From Pelagibacterium limicola (GTDB lineage: Bacteria > Pseudomonadota > Alphaproteobacteria > Rhizobiales > Devosiaceae), in NCBI RefSeq assembly GCF_015694405.1, contig NZ_JADQDB010000002.1, positions 62,001-126,000 on the forward strand: a DNA stretch of 64,000 nucleotides, given 5' to 3'. Positions 19,749-29,963 of the stretch are shown here, in pieces. Position 1 is the stretch's first letter, and every line of letters begins with the position of its first letter. Under the pieces are notes generated by a model. It was not told where the DNA came from, made no database searches, and saw only the letters and a list, made by a program, of their open reading frames with translations. Made by a program: the position numbers and the translations under genes.

Positions 19749-20620
19749 AGGACAAGCGGAGCAAGACGCGGACGAAAAAGCGCTCGATTTGGCCTTTCGG
19801 TCCCGATCTGCTCCCGCGATTGCTGTCGGCGATCGTTCTCATTCCTCTGACTGCAATTGCTCTTGTAGCGGGATGGATTCCCTTTGCGTTAGTGGTCGGC
19901 CTCGTTATGGCCGGAGCGTATCGCGAGTGGGAAAAGATGATTTCCGGCCGGGAAGCGGGCTGGCCAGGTACCTTCTTTATCGGGCTGCTGTCGATTGTAG
20001 CCTTGGCGCATCCCATGAATGGCGCTTGGGCCAGTGCGGTCGTCGTATCGGTGGCCGTGCTTGCCGCGCTGCTGATCAAGGCGCCAAACCGGCACTGGCG
20101 ACTCGCCGGAGTGCTGTTTTTCGGGACAGTCGCCATCGCTTTCCTCGCGATCAGAGGCAGTTCGGCTGCCGGTATCTGGGCAGGGATTTTCCTTGTAACC
20201 GTGGTGTGGCTTACCGATACGGGCGCCTATTTCGCCGGCCGCCTTATCGGCGGCACCAAGCTCTCGCCAGACGTATCGCCGTCCAAGACGTGGTCGGGCG
20301 CTGCTGGGGGATTGGCCCTCGGCACGGCGGGCGGGATGGTGGTCTGGTGGTTGGCCGGATACACACTGGGCTCGCAATCGTCGGCCGCCATAGGTCTCCT
20401 GATCGCCGTGGTGGTTTCGATATCGGGCCAGTTGGGCGATCTTGCCGAAAGTGCCGTGAAGCGCCGGTTTGCGGTGAAGGACAGCGGAAACATCATTCCC
20501 GGGCATGGCGGGCTGATGGATCGTATCGACAGTCTTGCAGTCGCTGCTGTCGTCTTATGGCTGATCGGACTTGCCAACCGTGGTCTGGGTGCGGTTCCGC
20601 AGGGCATTCTCTTTTGGTAG
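19745..20620 (+). CDS. cdsA: Phosphatidate cytidylyltransferase
   Basis: Makes CDP-diacylglycerol, the precursor of phosphatidylglycerol and other phospholipids, in the inner membrane. The start chosen is the GTG overlapping the uppS stop (GTGA), giving 291 residues with a basic N-terminus and several membrane helices. The CdsA signature is at the C-terminus: SAVKRRFAVKDSGNIIPGHG followed by GLMDRID. The next gene is rseP after only 75 bases. The dxr gene that commonly sits between cdsA and rseP is absent. Confidence 0.95.
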   Translation: MKDKRSKTRTKKRSIWPFGPDLLPRLLSAIVLIPLTAIALVAGWIPFALVVGLVMAGAYREWEKMISGREAGWPGTFFIGLLSIVALAHPMNGAWASAVVVSVAVLAALLIKAPNRHWRLAGVLFFGTVAIAFLAIRGSSAAGIWAGIFLVTVVWLTDTGAYFAGRLIGGTKLSPDVSPSKTWSGAAGGLALGTAGGMVVWWLAGYTLGSQSSAAIGLLIAVVVSISGQLGDLAESAVKRRFAVKDSGNIIPGHGGLMDRIDSLAVAAVVLWLIGLANRGLGAVPQGILFW

Positions 20621-20695
20621 GCGGTCACCTGAGGGCGCATTTGCACCATATTCTCGGCGCAGACGTTCGGCGGCATTCACCATGAAGGCATCGCG

Positions 20696-21808
20696 ATGAT
20701 CGGGTCTCTCCCCTTCTTTCTCAACTACATAATCCCGTTTCTCGGCGTACTCACCGTCATCGTGTTCGTCCACGAAATGGGGCACTATCTCGTCGCCCGC
20801 TGGAACGGAATTGCCGTGGATGCCTTCTCGATCGGCTTCGGACCGGAGCTTCTCGGCTGGACCGACCGGCGCGGTACACGCTGGAAGCTTTCGGCCATTC
20901 CGCTCGGCGGGTATGTCCGGTTTACCGGCGACATGAACGTTGCCAGCGTTCCCGATCCTGATGTGAACGATAAATACGACGAGCAGACGGCCAGGACACT
21001 CTTTGCCAACAAGAACGTCTGGCAGCGCATGGCCGTGGTCGTGGCAGGCCCGGCAGCGAATGTAATCTTCACGTTCCTGATTCTCTACGCCATGCTGCTC
21101 GGATACGGGAGGCTGACGCTCGATCCCGTCATTTCCGGTGTCGTTCCGGATTCGCCAGCCGCCATCGCCGGCTTCGAGTCCGGTGACCGGGTGCTATTTG
21201 TCGATGGCTTCAAGGTTCGCGGGTTCGAGGATTTCCAGCGGCTCGTCGCGACGGCACCCGAGCGGCAGGTCACCGTCGTGATCGAGCGGGCAAGCGAGGT
21301 GATGAACATTGTCGTCGTTCCTGCGAGCGAAACGACGACCACGCGATTTGGCCGCGACCTGAAGGTGGGACGCATTGGTGTGACACGGGACGTGGGGGAG
21401 AACGACATTGTCCTCTATCATCCCAGCCCAATCGAAGCGGTCGGCATGACCTTCGAGGAGATTCGTTTCATTATTGATCGCACTCTGGCGTTTTTCGGCG
21501 ATCTTTTTGTCGGACGTGGGGATCTGGACCAGATTGCCGGGCCAGTCGGCATGGCCCAGGTCTCGGGCGAAGTAGCGACTCTGGGCCTGTTAGCATTGGT
21601 TAACCTAACTGCACTTTTATCGCTAAACATCGGCCTGATTAACCTGTTGCCAGTACCGATGTTGGATGGTGGTCACCTGGTATATTACGCCATCGAAGCC
21701 GTGCGCGGGCGCCCACTGAGCCAGCGGATTCAGGAAGTGGGATATCGTATCGGTTTTGCGCTGGTATGTACGCTGATGGTCTTTACGCTGGTCAACGATC
21801 TGATTTAG
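20696..21808 (+). CDS. rseP: Site-2 intramembrane metalloprotease RseP
   Basis: Cleaves membrane-bound anti-sigma factors and signal-peptide remnants within the inner membrane. The zinc motif HEMGH lies at residues 26-30 in the first helix, a single PDZ domain at about residues 130-215 (SPAAIAGFESGDRV), and the third zinc ligand region LINLLPVPMLDGGH near residue 320. It has 370 residues and one PDZ, as in alphaproteobacteria. The last 240 bases use codons unlike the rest (TTA and CTA Leu, GTA Val, GGT Gly; visibly lower GC). bamA follows after 189 bases. Confidence 0.96.
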   Translation: MIGSLPFFLNYIIPFLGVLTVIVFVHEMGHYLVARWNGIAVDAFSIGFGPELLGWTDRRGTRWKLSAIPLGGYVRFTGDMNVASVPDPDVNDKYDEQTARTLFANKNVWQRMAVVVAGPAANVIFTFLILYAMLLGYGRLTLDPVISGVVPDSPAAIAGFESGDRVLFVDGFKVRGFEDFQRLVATAPERQVTVVIERASEVMNIVVVPASETTTTRFGRDLKVGRIGVTRDVGENDIVLYHPSPIEAVGMTFEEIRFIIDRTLAFFGDLFVGRGDLDQIAGPVGMAQVSGEVATLGLLALVNLTALLSLNIGLINLLPVPMLDGGHLVYYAIEAVRGRPLSQRIQEVGYRIGFALVCTLMVFTLVNDLI

Positions 21809-21997
21809 CTCGGACTGTCAATCAAGGGGTTAGCGGTGTTGCATGATTACATGCTCTCCAATCTTTTCCGCCTCCGGGCAGGGTCTTGTCCTTGCTCTGG
21901 CTGCAAAAAAGGGTAAAACAACTCCTCGGAGTATCGGGGGAATCCGTGCCTTTGTGCGATTCCCGGGACTGTCCCACAAGGCAAAGCAAGAATAATC

Positions 21998-24352
21998 ATG
22001 ACCAAATCGTACCAGCTTTTGCGCAGCACCCTTCTCGCTCTGGCGCTCGTTTCCGTTGCGCCGCTTACGGGGCAGGCGGTGCCGTTGTTCGGAACTACCC
22101 AGGCGCAAGCCCAGACGGTCAATCAGATTTCGGTCACGGGCAATGTCCGCGTCGATGAAGCGACCATCCTTTCTTACCTGGCAGTTCGCGCGGGCCAGCA
22201 GGCAACGCCGGCGAACATCGAGGCTTCGCGCCAGGCGCTTGTTGCCAGTGGGCTCTTCCAGAGCGTTACGGTGGCGATGTCGGGTTCGACTCTCAACGTT
22301 CGGGTCGTCGAAAGCAGCGCAGTTTCTTCGGTCGCCTTCCAGGGTAATCGCCGGTTCACCACGGCTCAGCTGAACACCATGGTCGATGTGGCGACCCGGC
22401 GCGTTTATACCCAGGAGGGTATCGCCGGCGATATTCAGACCATTCAGGCCGCCTACGACCAGGCAGGCTATACGAACGTTTCCGTTACCACGCGCACAGA
22501 AACGGCAGCCGATGGCCGTCTGCGCGTTGTGTTCGTCATCAACGAGGGTGATCGCGCCGGCGTGGCTGCGATCAACTTCACGGGCAACAACGCCATGGGC
22601 GCCAACCAGCTCAAGTCGGCGATTCTTACAAAGGAATCCCATCTTCTGAGCTGGCTGACCCGCGACGATCTTTACGACGAAGACCGCTTGGCGGTCGATC
22701 GCGAGTTGATTCGTCTTTATTACGCCGACCGTGGCTTCCCCGACGCCCGCGTTCTCTCTGCAGTTGCCGAGTTCGATGCCACGCGTAACGCCTATTTCAT
22801 CAACTTCACGATCGAAGAAGGCGAGCGGTACCAGTTCGGTAATATCGCCATTGAAACCTCTATCCCGGGCATCAATGCCGATGCGTTGCGGGGCGGTATC
22901 CGCACCAACCGGGGAGACCGGTATTCGCTCTCCGATCTCAACAAGTCGGCGGAAGCTATCGCCGTCCGCGCGACCCAGCAGGGCTTCGCTTTCGCCGAGG
23001 TGCGTCCGCGCCTTGATCGCGACATCGCCACCGGCACCTTTAACGTGACCTATCTGGTGGACGAAGGCGCGCGCGTCTATGTGGAACGCATCAATATCGT
23101 GGGCAACACGCGGACGCGCGATTTCGTCATCCGCCGCGAGTTCGACTTTGCTGAAGGCGATCCTTTCAACCGCACGATGGTCACCCGTGGCCGTGCGGCC
23201 ATCGAGGCGCTTGGCTTCTTCGAATCGGTGCAGGTCACTGCAGGCCCCGGCAGTGCCCCTGACAAGGTCGTGCTGAATGTCGCCGTCGTCGAACGCAGCA
23301 CAGGTGATTATGGTATCGGCGGCGGGTATTCCACGACCGACGGCATCTTCGGCGAAATCTCTCTTACAGAACGCAATTTCCTTGGCCGGGGTCAGTACCT
23401 CCGCTTGGCCGTGGGGCGTTCGGAAACCGGCGAGACGTACGACTTCTCGTTCACCGAACCACGCTTCATGGGTCTCAGGATTTCGGCGGGCGTCGATGCC
23501 TATCGCCGCGTCGTCAGCGAAGAAACCCTCTATAGCTACGGGATCGAGACCACCGGCGCGCGCCTGCGGTTCGGCTTGCCCATCGTCGAGAATGTGACCC
23601 TCACTACGCACATCGGATATGAGCAGAAATATTTCACGGACGTGCGCACCAACCCGGCCGATCCGGTTGTAGAGAATCGCGGGCAGCCCGCGCCGCCGTA
23701 CATCACCGACGGCATGACTCTCGACAAGCTAATGGTCGGCTATACGCTCGCCTACAACACGGTGGACAATCAGCGGCGTCCGACTGAGGGCATGGTGTTG
23801 TCCTTCTCGCAGGAATATGCCGGGCTTAGCCATAACTTCCTCAAGTCTGAGGTTCGTGCCCGCGCCTACTACCCGCTTTGGGAAGAAATGGGCGTCGTGG
23901 GCAGCATCCGTGGACAGGCCGGTGCAATCACCGACCTTGATGGTGCCGGTATCCATCCGTCCGAAGCCTTCATGCTCGGGCCCAATCTTGTGCGCGGCTT
24001 TGCTGGCGCCGGCATGGGTGCCCGGCTTTCGGGTGCAGGTCGCGACCCTGTGGGTGTGTTGGCGTATGCCGGCCTGTCAGCTGAGATCGACTTCCCGATC
24101 CCGATGCTGCCGGAGTCTTGGGGCATTCGCGGCGCAGTCTGGGGCGACGTTGCCTGGCTCGATAGCGCGCTTCCCAACGTTGCCGGGGCTCCGGTTGATG
24201 CTGTCAGCAATCCGATCAAGTCGTCAGTTGGCGCGTCGCTGATCTGGGATTCGCCGATGGGGCCGCTGCGTGGCGATTTCGCTCACGTCATCGACAAGGA
24301 TACGCATGACCGCACGCAGGTCTTCCAGTTGACCATGTCGACTCTTTTCTAG
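21998..24352 (+). CDS. bamA: Outer membrane protein assembly factor BamA
   Basis: Essential outer-membrane beta-barrel insertase, 784 residues. A signal peptide covers residues 1 to about 38, ending in AQAQT. Repeated POTRA domains follow to about residue 430 (first: ISVTGNVRVDEATILSYL), then the surface-antigen barrel with VRGFAGAGMGARLSG, and a C-terminal Phe, the usual barrel signal. The leader of 189 bases contains a GGGAATC/GATTCCC hairpin (21938-21964); no clear promoter was recognised. A strong terminator follows the gene. Confidence 0.96.
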   Translation: MTKSYQLLRSTLLALALVSVAPLTGQAVPLFGTTQAQAQTVNQISVTGNVRVDEATILSYLAVRAGQQATPANIEASRQALVASGLFQSVTVAMSGSTLNVRVVESSAVSSVAFQGNRRFTTAQLNTMVDVATRRVYTQEGIAGDIQTIQAAYDQAGYTNVSVTTRTETAADGRLRVVFVINEGDRAGVAAINFTGNNAMGANQLKSAILTKESHLLSWLTRDDLYDEDRLAVDRELIRLYYADRGFPDARVLSAVAEFDATRNAYFINFTIEEGERYQFGNIAIETSIPGINADALRGGIRTNRGDRYSLSDLNKSAEAIAVRATQQGFAFAEVRPRLDRDIATGTFNVTYLVDEGARVYVERINIVGNTRTRDFVIRREFDFAEGDPFNRTMVTRGRAAIEALGFFESVQVTAGPGSAPDKVVLNVAVVERSTGDYGIGGGYSTTDGIFGEISLTERNFLGRGQYLRLAVGRSETGETYDFSFTEPRFMGLRISAGVDAYRRVVSEETLYSYGIETTGARLRFGLPIVENVTLTTHIGYEQKYFTDVRTNPADPVVENRGQPAPPYITDGMTLDKLMVGYTLAYNTVDNQRRPTEGMVLSFSQEYAGLSHNFLKSEVRARAYYPLWEEMGVVGSIRGQAGAITDLDGAGIHPSEAFMLGPNLVRGFAGAGMGARLSGAGRDPVGVLAYAGLSAEIDFPIPMLPESWGIRGAVWGDVAWLDSALPNVAGAPVDAVSNPIKSSVGASLIWDSPMGPLRGDFAHVIDKDTHDRTQVFQLTMSTLF

Positions 24353-24376
24353 CAGTCGGCAACGATAGACAGCTTC

Positions 24377-24412
24377 GAAACCGCGGTGCACGATGCCCCG
24401 CGGTTTCTTTTT
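24377..24412 (+). terminator. Intrinsic terminator after bamA
   Basis: GAAACCGCGG (24377-24386) pairs perfectly with CCGCGGTTTC (24398-24407), followed by TTTTTC. It rules out an lpxD start at the ATG inside the hairpin (24393). Confidence 0.85.
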
Positions 24413-24428
24413 CATCCATCGGGCCGAA

Positions 24429-25454
24429 ATGATCGACACCCGCTTCCATCACTGCATCGATCCCCTTCCGCTTGCGCTTCTGTGTGAGAAAGCCGGTCAC
24501 GCTGGTCTCCTCGAGACGCGTGCCGGGGAAATTCTTGTGCACGGGGCAAGCGACCTCGACGATGCAAGCGAGGCCTCGGTCTCGTTCGCAGCGAGCGAAG
24601 CCTATCGCGGACGTCTCGGCCGCACCGTCGCGGCGGCCGTCGTCGTCAAGGAAGGGTTGGTCGATGCTGTGCCCGCGGGAACGGTGCCTATCGTGGCCGC
24701 TGATCCATATGGCGTCTTCGTTGACATTCTCAACGTCCTCTACCCGGACGATACTGCCCGGGTCGCGGCTGGCACCGCCATCCAAAGCGTGCGCAAGCCA
24801 ATGGTGGAGGAGGGTGTGGTCATCGGCACTGGGGCGGTACTCGGAGCGGGGAGTGAAATCGGCTCAGGAACGATCATTGGCGCCAATACGGTTGTCGGCG
24901 CCGGCGTAACCATCGGCCGCGATTGCGTGATCGGGGCGGGCGTCGTCATCGAATGCGCACACCTTGGCAACGGCGTTGTGCTTCAGCCGGGTGTCACCAT
25001 TGGCGCGGAAGGTTTCGGCTTTCAGATGGGCCGTGACATCCACAAGAAAATCCCGCAGTTGGGTCGGGTCATCATCCAGGATCGCGTGGAAATCGGAGCC
25101 AACACCACGGTCGATCGCGGCACGCTTGGCGACACGACCATCGGCGAGGGGACCAAGATCGACAATCTCGTTCAGGTGGGCCATAACTGCCGAATAGGTC
25201 GAAACTGCGTGATTTCAGGCATGTGCGGCCTCAGTGGCTCGACCATCCTTGAGGACGGGGTCGTCATGGGCGGCGGCGCTGGAACTGCCGGGCACTTGAC
25301 CATTGGTGCCCGTACTGTGGTAATGGCGCGTTCCGGCGTTACCCACGATATTGCTCCCGGCTCAACCGTCGGCGGAGCGCCTGCGCAGGACGTAAGAATG
25401 TGGAAACGCGAGATCGCTGCGATTCGGCGATTGGCAAAAGGGGACAAGACGTGA
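24429..25454 (+). CDS. lpxD: UDP-3-O-(3-hydroxyacyl)glucosamine N-acyltransferase
   Basis: Third enzyme of lipid A synthesis; adds the N-linked 3-hydroxyacyl chain. The ATG at 24429 (341 residues) is the first plausible start after the bamA terminator. The N-terminal uridine-binding domain is followed by a left-handed beta-helix with many hexapeptide repeats ([20 protein letters not shown] region, residues about 140-270) and a helical C-terminus. The catalytic His is probably in [13 protein letters not shown]. The stop overlaps the fabZ GTG start. This opens the lpxD-fabZ-lpxA-lpxI-lpxB operon; its promoter was not recognised. Confidence 0.94.
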   Translation: MIDTRFHHCIDPLPLALLCEKAGHAGLLETRAGEILVHGASDLDDASEASVSFAASEAYRGRLGRTVAAAVVVKEGLVDAVPAGTVPIVAADPYGVFVDILNVLYPDDTARVAAGTAIQSVRKPMVEEGVVIGTGAVLGAGSEIGSGTIIGANTVVGAGVTIGRDCVIGAGVVIECAHLGNGVVLQPGVTIGAEGFGFQMGRDIHKKIPQLGRVIIQDRVEIGANTTVDRGTLGDTTIGEGTKIDNLVQVGHNCRIGRNCVISGMCGLSGSTILEDGVVMGGGAGTAGHLTIGARTVVMARSGVTHDIAPGSTVGGAPAQDVRMWKREIAAIRRLAKGDKT

Positions 25455-25939
25455 GCTTGGTGGGCGAAGAACGCGAGAACGAGTTGGCGCAGCTCTCAAC
25501 GATGGAGATCGACGCGATACTGGCGGCGTTGCCGCATCGCTATCCCTTCCTGATGATCGACAGGATCATCGATATCGACGGCGATGAGTCTGCGGTCGGT
25601 ATCAAGAATGTCACCTTCAATGAGCCGCAATTCCAGGGTCATTTCCCTGGCGAGCCGATTTTCCCTGGCGTGCTCATCATCGAAGGGATGGCCCAGACGG
25701 CAGGGGCCATCGTCATCAATCTTGAGAATCGGGCGGGCGGCAAGCACATCGTTTATCTGCTCACCATCGACAATGTGAAATTCCGCAAGCCCGCCAAACC
25801 GGGCGACAAGCTTGAATATCACATCAAGAAAATTCACCGCCGCAAGACTGTGGGCCGTTACGAGGCCAAGGCTATCGTAGATGGCGTGGTTTATGCCGAG
25901 GCCGAAATCGGGGCGATGATCGTTAAGGCTGAATCGTGA
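25451..25939 (+). CDS. fabZ: 3-hydroxyacyl-ACP dehydratase FabZ
   Basis: Dehydrates 3-hydroxyacyl-ACP in fatty acid elongation, competing with LpxA/LpxD for the same acyl-ACP pool. The GTG at 25451 overlaps the lpxD stop and follows AGGGG at good spacing; 162 residues. The hot-dog fold active site is visible: His64 in [14 protein letters not shown] and Glu78 in [10 protein letters not shown]. An internal ATG at 25502 would trim 17 residues and is possible. The stop overlaps the lpxA start. Confidence 0.95.
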   Translation: MSLVGEERENELAQLSTMEIDAILAALPHRYPFLMIDRIIDIDGDESAVGIKNVTFNEPQFQGHFPGEPIFPGVLIIEGMAQTAGAIVINLENRAGGKHIVYLLTIDNVKFRKPAKPGDKLEYHIKKIHRRKTVGRYEAKAIVDGVVYAEAEIGAMIVKAES

Positions 25940-26745
25940 CAGCCTCCATTCATCCAACCGCCATCGTCAGCCCCTCGGCAGTGCTCGGCGATGACGTGGT
26001 CATCGGTCCATACTGCATCATCGGAGACAATGTGGCGCTGGGAGACGGGGTCCATCTCCTGTCGCATGTGTGCATCGAGGGCCGCACGAATATAGGTGCG
26101 GGAACCAAACTCTATCCGTTCTCGTCCATCGGCCAGCAACCGCAGGATCTCAAATATGAGGGCGAGGAAAGCGTCGTCCTGATCGGAGAGAATTGTGTCC
26201 TCCGCGAATACGTGACGATAAATCCCGGTACGACCGGCGGCGGCATGGAAACCAGGGTCGGTAACGATTGCCTGCTCATGGTCGGCGTCCATATCGCCCA
26301 CGACTGCCGCGTGGGCAATAATGTCGTCATGGCCAATCAGGCGAGCTTGGCCGGCCATTGCGTCGTCGACGACTATGTGCGCTTCGGTGGGATGTGCGGC
26401 GTCCACCAGTTCGTGCGCATCGGCGCCCATGCCTTTGTCGGTGCCATGAGCTTTGTCGACAACGACGTTATTCCCTATGGTTCGGTCCTGGGCAACCGGG
26501 CATATCTCGGCGGCCTCAATCTGGTAGGCCTCAAGCGCGCCAGGTTCGATCGGGAGTCGATCCACACCCTGCGCGCCGCCTATCGCATGATCTTCTCCAA
26601 CGAAGGCACCTTGCGCGAGCGCGTCGAGGACGCTGCGGAGATTTTCAAGGGCGAAAAGCTCGTGGAGGACGTCATCACCTTCATCCGCAAACCGTCCGAA
26701 CGCGCCCTTTGTATGCCGCGAAACGGTTCCGGCCTAGAGGAATGA
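25936..26745 (+). CDS. lpxA: UDP-N-acetylglucosamine acyltransferase
   Basis: First step of lipid A synthesis, O-acylating UDP-GlcNAc in the cytoplasm. 269 residues with hexapeptide repeats in the first 190 and a helical C-terminal domain. The catalytic base is in [14 protein letters not shown] (residue about 122). The GTG start overlaps the fabZ stop, and the stop overlaps the lpxI ATG (ATGA), showing tight coupling. Confidence 0.96.
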   Translation: MTASIHPTAIVSPSAVLGDDVVIGPYCIIGDNVALGDGVHLLSHVCIEGRTNIGAGTKLYPFSSIGQQPQDLKYEGEESVVLIGENCVLREYVTINPGTTGGGMETRVGNDCLLMVGVHIAHDCRVGNNVVMANQASLAGHCVVDDYVRFGGMCGVHQFVRIGAHAFVGAMSFVDNDVIPYGSVLGNRAYLGGLNLVGLKRARFDRESIHTLRAAYRMIFSNEGTLRERVEDAAEIFKGEKLVEDVITFIRKPSERALCMPRNGSGLEE

Positions 26746-27569
26746 TCGGAGAACGACGTCTCGCACTGGTTGCGGGTTCTGGCGCGCTTCCCTTGCGCGC
26801 CATTGCGGCTGCCCGTGAGGCGGGCTGGCAGGTCCGCGTTCTCACGCTTCATCCGCGCGACGATCTGGCGGAGGAAAATCCCTTTCAGATCAAAGTCTCG
26901 CGTCCCGATCTGGTCCTTAGGGAAATCCGGGCCTTCAGGGCGACCCATGTCTGCGCTGTGGGCGGAATGCATCTGGGCGACAAGGATAGGGAAAACCTTG
27001 CCACGTTTGCGGGTGACGACAGTCGGGAGAACAGGGGCGACAGCAAGCTGTCCCAACTCGGCGCGCAACTTCTCAAGATGCTCGGCATCCCATTCATCGG
27101 CGTGCACGAGATCGTGGCGGACCTTCTGGCTGAGGAGGGTGTGCTCGGAACCATCGTTCCGGATGAATATCTTCTTGCTGCAATGCGCCACGCCTTTGCT
27201 GCAGCCCGGCGTGCAGGGGAGCTCGATCTCGGACAGGCTCTCGTGACATCGGGGTCACGCGTTCTGGCTCTCGAGGACATCGCGGGCACCGACGCGCTGA
27301 TCGCACGCATCCGCATGTTTCGCGCGTCGGGGCTCGTTGGAGACGGCGCTGCGCGCCTCGTGCTTGCCAAAACCTCCAAACCCGGCCAACCCGTTCATAT
27401 CGACTTGCCCGCTATTGGGCCCGATACCATTGCCGGTGCAGCGGAGGCGGGTATCGCGGGCATTGTCGTTGAGGCTGGGCGTACGCTGATGATCGAACGC
27501 GAGGATCTCATAGCCGCGGCGAACCGCGCCAATATAGCGATCGTCGGCCTCAGGGAATCCCATGACTAG
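26742..27569 (+). CDS. lpxI: UDP-2,3-diacylglucosamine diphosphatase LpxI
   Basis: Hydrolyses UDP-2,3-diacylglucosamine to lipid X; the alphaproteobacterial replacement for LpxH (formerly DUF1009). 275 residues. It begins [18 protein letters not shown] and carries the family segments VCAVGGMHLGDKD and VLALEDIAGTDALI. The ATG at 26742 overlaps the lpxA stop; the frame is open further upstream but that part only reads lpxA out of frame. Overlaps lpxB by eight bases. Confidence 0.94.
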   Translation: MIGERRLALVAGSGALPLRAIAAAREAGWQVRVLTLHPRDDLAEENPFQIKVSRPDLVLREIRAFRATHVCAVGGMHLGDKDRENLATFAGDDSRENRGDSKLSQLGAQLLKMLGIPFIGVHEIVADLLAEEGVLGTIVPDEYLLAAMRHAFAAARRAGELDLGQALVTSGSRVLALEDIAGTDALIARIRMFRASGLVGDGAARLVLAKTSKPGQPVHIDLPAIGPDTIAGAAEAGIAGIVVEAGRTLMIEREDLIAAANRANIAIVGLRESHD

Positions 27570-28677
27570 TGCCTTCATTCTGGCGGGCGAAGCTTCAGGG
27601 GACCGCATAGGGGCCGAACTGATCGCCGGGTTGCGCAAGCGTGCCGATATCCGCTTTTCCGGCGTGGGCGGGGAAGCCATGACTCGCCAGGGGCTGGACT
27701 CGCTGTTCCCGATCGACGACCTCGCGGTCATGGGCTACGCCGACGTCATCGCTCGTCTCCCGCTCCTCCTGTGGCGCGCGCGCCAAGTTGTTCGCTTCAT
27801 CGAACGGAATAGGCCCGACATTGTTATTTTGATCGATGCGCAGGTCTTCTCACAGGTGGTCGCCAGCCGGCTGCGCAAGCACGGCTATCGCGGGCGCATC
27901 TTTCTTTACGTCGCGCCTGCAGTATGGGCTTGGAAGCCCGAGCGGGCGAAAAAGATCGCCTCTTTATACGATGAGGTCTTCAGTGTCCTCCCGTTCGAGC
28001 CGCAAGCCATGCAAAGGCTCGCCGGCCCGCCCACTGTGTATGTCGGCCATCCAGCGCTCGCGCGGTTTCCTTTCCGCACCTATCAGCCCGAACGCGGGCC
28101 GCTGCTTCTGCTGCCGGGCAGCCGTCGCGGTGAACTCCGCCGCCACCTCCCGCTTATGCGCGAACTCGCCACGGGGCTGAGCCAGCACCCGGCGATAACG
28201 CGCTTCGTCATCCCCACGCTATCCTCGCTGCACGCAAAGCTCGTGCGCGAAGTTGCCGAATGGCCCGCGGATGTCGAGGTCGTCAGCAGCGAAACGGCAC
28301 GGCTGCAGGCGCTTTCCGAGGCCGTAGCGGCCTTCGCAGTCAGTGGCACTGCAACGCTCGAACTCGCCCTTGCAGGCGTACCCCACATCCTGACCTATGT
28401 AGCCGAGCCCGCCCAGGTCCGCATGTTTGAAAAGGCCGATACAAACCATATTGGCCTGCCCAATATCATCGCAGGTCGCGAGGTGACCCCGGAAATTCTG
28501 TTCGTCAAAAAGGGCGACCCGGCCCGCGCCAAGGCCGCCATCGAGCAACTTCTGGACGACACCGCGGCGCGCGCGGGGCAGGTTGCAGCCTTCGCCGCCA
28601 TTCGGACGCTCATGGAAAAAGGGGCGCCGGAGGCACCCCTTCATGATCCGGTAGAACGAATTTTGTCGTACCTTTAA
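27562..28677 (+). CDS. lpxB: Lipid-A-disaccharide synthase
   Basis: Joins UDP-2,3-diacylglucosamine and lipid X into the lipid A disaccharide at the inner face of the inner membrane; 371 residues, GT-B glycosyltransferase fold. N-terminal [17 protein letters not shown] and the region [12 protein letters not shown] are typical. The last operon gene, it is convergent with gltA; the two stop codons share four bases (TTAA, 28674-28677). Its last codons overlap the gltA terminator on the other strand. Confidence 0.95.
   Translation: MTSAFILAGEASGDRIGAELIAGLRKRADIRFSGVGGEAMTRQGLDSLFPIDDLAVMGYADVIARLPLLLWRARQVVRFIERNRPDIVILIDAQVFSQVVASRLRKHGYRGRIFLYVAPAVWAWKPERAKKIASLYDEVFSVLPFEPQAMQRLAGPPTVYVGHPALARFPFRTYQPERGPLLLLPGSRRGELRRHLPLMRELATGLSQHPAITRFVIPTLSSLHAKLVREVAEWPADVEVVSSETARLQALSEAVAAFAVSGTATLELALAGVPHILTYVAEPAQVRMFEKADTNHIGLPNIIAGREVTPEILFVKKGDPARAKAAIEQLLDDTAARAGQVAAFAAIRTLMEKGAPEAPLHDPVERILSYL
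28616..28639 (-). terminator. gltA intrinsic terminator, inside the lpxB 3' coding end
   Basis: On the minus strand GGGGTGCC pairs with GGCGCCCC (one G-T pair) around a 3-base loop, followed by TTTTT. It lies about 35 bases past the gltA stop and wholly within lpxB. On the plus strand the A-run precedes the stem, so lpxB transcription would not be stopped by it. Confidence 0.75.
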
Positions 28678-29963
28678 CGCGCGCTGATCGATACGTAATC
28701 CCGGCTCGTCGCGCCGTTGTAGAGCTGGCGCGGACGTCCGATCTTCTTTTGCGGATCGCCGATCATTTCTTTCCACTGGGCAATCCAGCCCACGGTCCGG
28801 CTAAGGGCAAAAATGGCCGTGAACATCGAGGTCGGGAACCCGATGGCGTCGAGAATGATGCCCGAATAGAAATCGACATTCGGATATAGCTTGCGCTCGA
28901 CGAAATAGGGGTCTTCCAGCGCGATCTTTTCAAGAGCCTGCGCGACCTGGAGCGTAGGGTTGTTCTCGACACCCATAAGGCTCAGCACTTCCCGAGCCGA
29001 TTCCTGCATGACGGCGGCACGGGGGTCGTAATTCTTGTAGACGCGGTGCCCGAAGCCCATTAGCCGGAACGGGTCGTTCTTGTCCTTGGCGCGTGCGATG
29101 AATTCCGGGATGCGATCCACGGTGCCGATTTCGCGCAGCATGTTGAGCGCGGCCTCGTTCGCGCCGCCATGTGCGGGCCCCCAAAGGCACGCCACACCCG
29201 CGGCGATACACGCAAACGGATTGGCATCCGAGGAGCCTGAAAGCCGCACCGTCGAGGTAGAGGCGTTCTGCTCATGATCTGCATGCAGCGTGAAGATGCG
29301 GTCCATCGCCTTGGCGATGACGGGATCGACCTTGTAGTCCTCCGCCGGCACGGCGAAGCACATGTGGAGGAAGTTCGCCGCGTAATCGAGATCGTTGCGC
29401 GGATAAACGAACGGCTGCCCGACGGAGTATTTGTAAGCCATGGCGGCGAGCGTCGGAATCTTGGCGATCATGCGGATCGAGGCGATCTCGCGCTGCACCG
29501 GGTCGGAGATGTCGGTGGAGTCATGATAGAATGCCGCCATTGCGCCGACCACCCCGGTCAGCACTGCCATCGGGTGCGCGTCACGCCGGAAGCCGCGGAA
29601 GAAATAGTGCATCTGCTCATGCACCATCGTATGCCGGGTCACGCGGTTTTCGAAATCGGCTAGCTCGGCCTTGGTGGGCAGTTCGCCGTAAAGCAGGAGA
29701 TAGCAGACTTCGAGATAGGAGCTTTTTTCAGCAAGCTGGTCGATCGGATACCCGCGATAAAGAAGCTCGCCCACATCGCCGTCGATATAGGTAATCGCGC
29801 TGTCGCAGGCTGCGGTCGAAGTGAAGCCGGGATCGTAGGTGAAGAGGCCGGTTTTGGCATAGAGCGAGCGAATGTCGATGACATCAGGGCCGACCGTTCC
29901 ACTGAGAACCGGGAACTCGTAGGTCTGGTCGCCCAAGGTGAGTTTCGCTGTTTTATCGCCCAT
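28674..29963 (-). CDS. gltA: Citrate synthase
   Basis: Condenses acetyl-CoA and oxaloacetate at TCA cycle entry; 429 residues, large Gram-negative type. Motifs include the active-site His segment [16 protein letters not shown] and [14 protein letters not shown], with a catalytic Asp in the VDFYSGIIL region. The N-terminal beta-sheet domain (residues 1-60) typical of NADH-regulated citrate synthases is present. The 181-base upstream region holds a CTATAC-N5-GTATAG palindrome (30095-30111) that might be an operator. It is convergent with lpxB. Confidence 0.97.
   Translation of the reverse strand: MGDKTAKLTLGDQTYEFPVLSGTVGPDVIDIRSLYAKTGLFTYDPGFTSTAACDSAITYIDGDVGELLYRGYPIDQLAEKSSYLEVCYLLLYGELPTKAELADFENRVTRHTMVHEQMHYFFRGFRRDAHPMAVLTGVVGAMAAFYHDSTDISDPVQREIASIRMIAKIPTLAAMAYKYSVGQPFVYPRNDLDYAANFLHMCFAVPAEDYKVDPVIAKAMDRIFTLHADHEQNASTSTVRLSGSSDANPFACIAAGVACLWGPAHGGANEAALNMLREIGTVDRIPEFIARAKDKNDPFRLMGFGHRVYKNYDPRAAVMQESAREVLSLMGVENNPTLQVAQALEKIALEDPYFVERKLYPNVDFYSGIILDAIGFPTSMFTAIFALSRTVGWIAQWKEMIGDPQKKIGRPRQLYNGATSRDYVSISAR

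Noticed and set aside
21830-23611. Minus-strand open frame of 593 codons opposite bamA
   Set aside because: Shadow of bamA, with no recognisable domain and no promoter or ribosome site.
24393-24428. Upstream ATG for lpxD
   Set aside because: It lies inside the bamA terminator hairpin; 24429 is the first sensible start.
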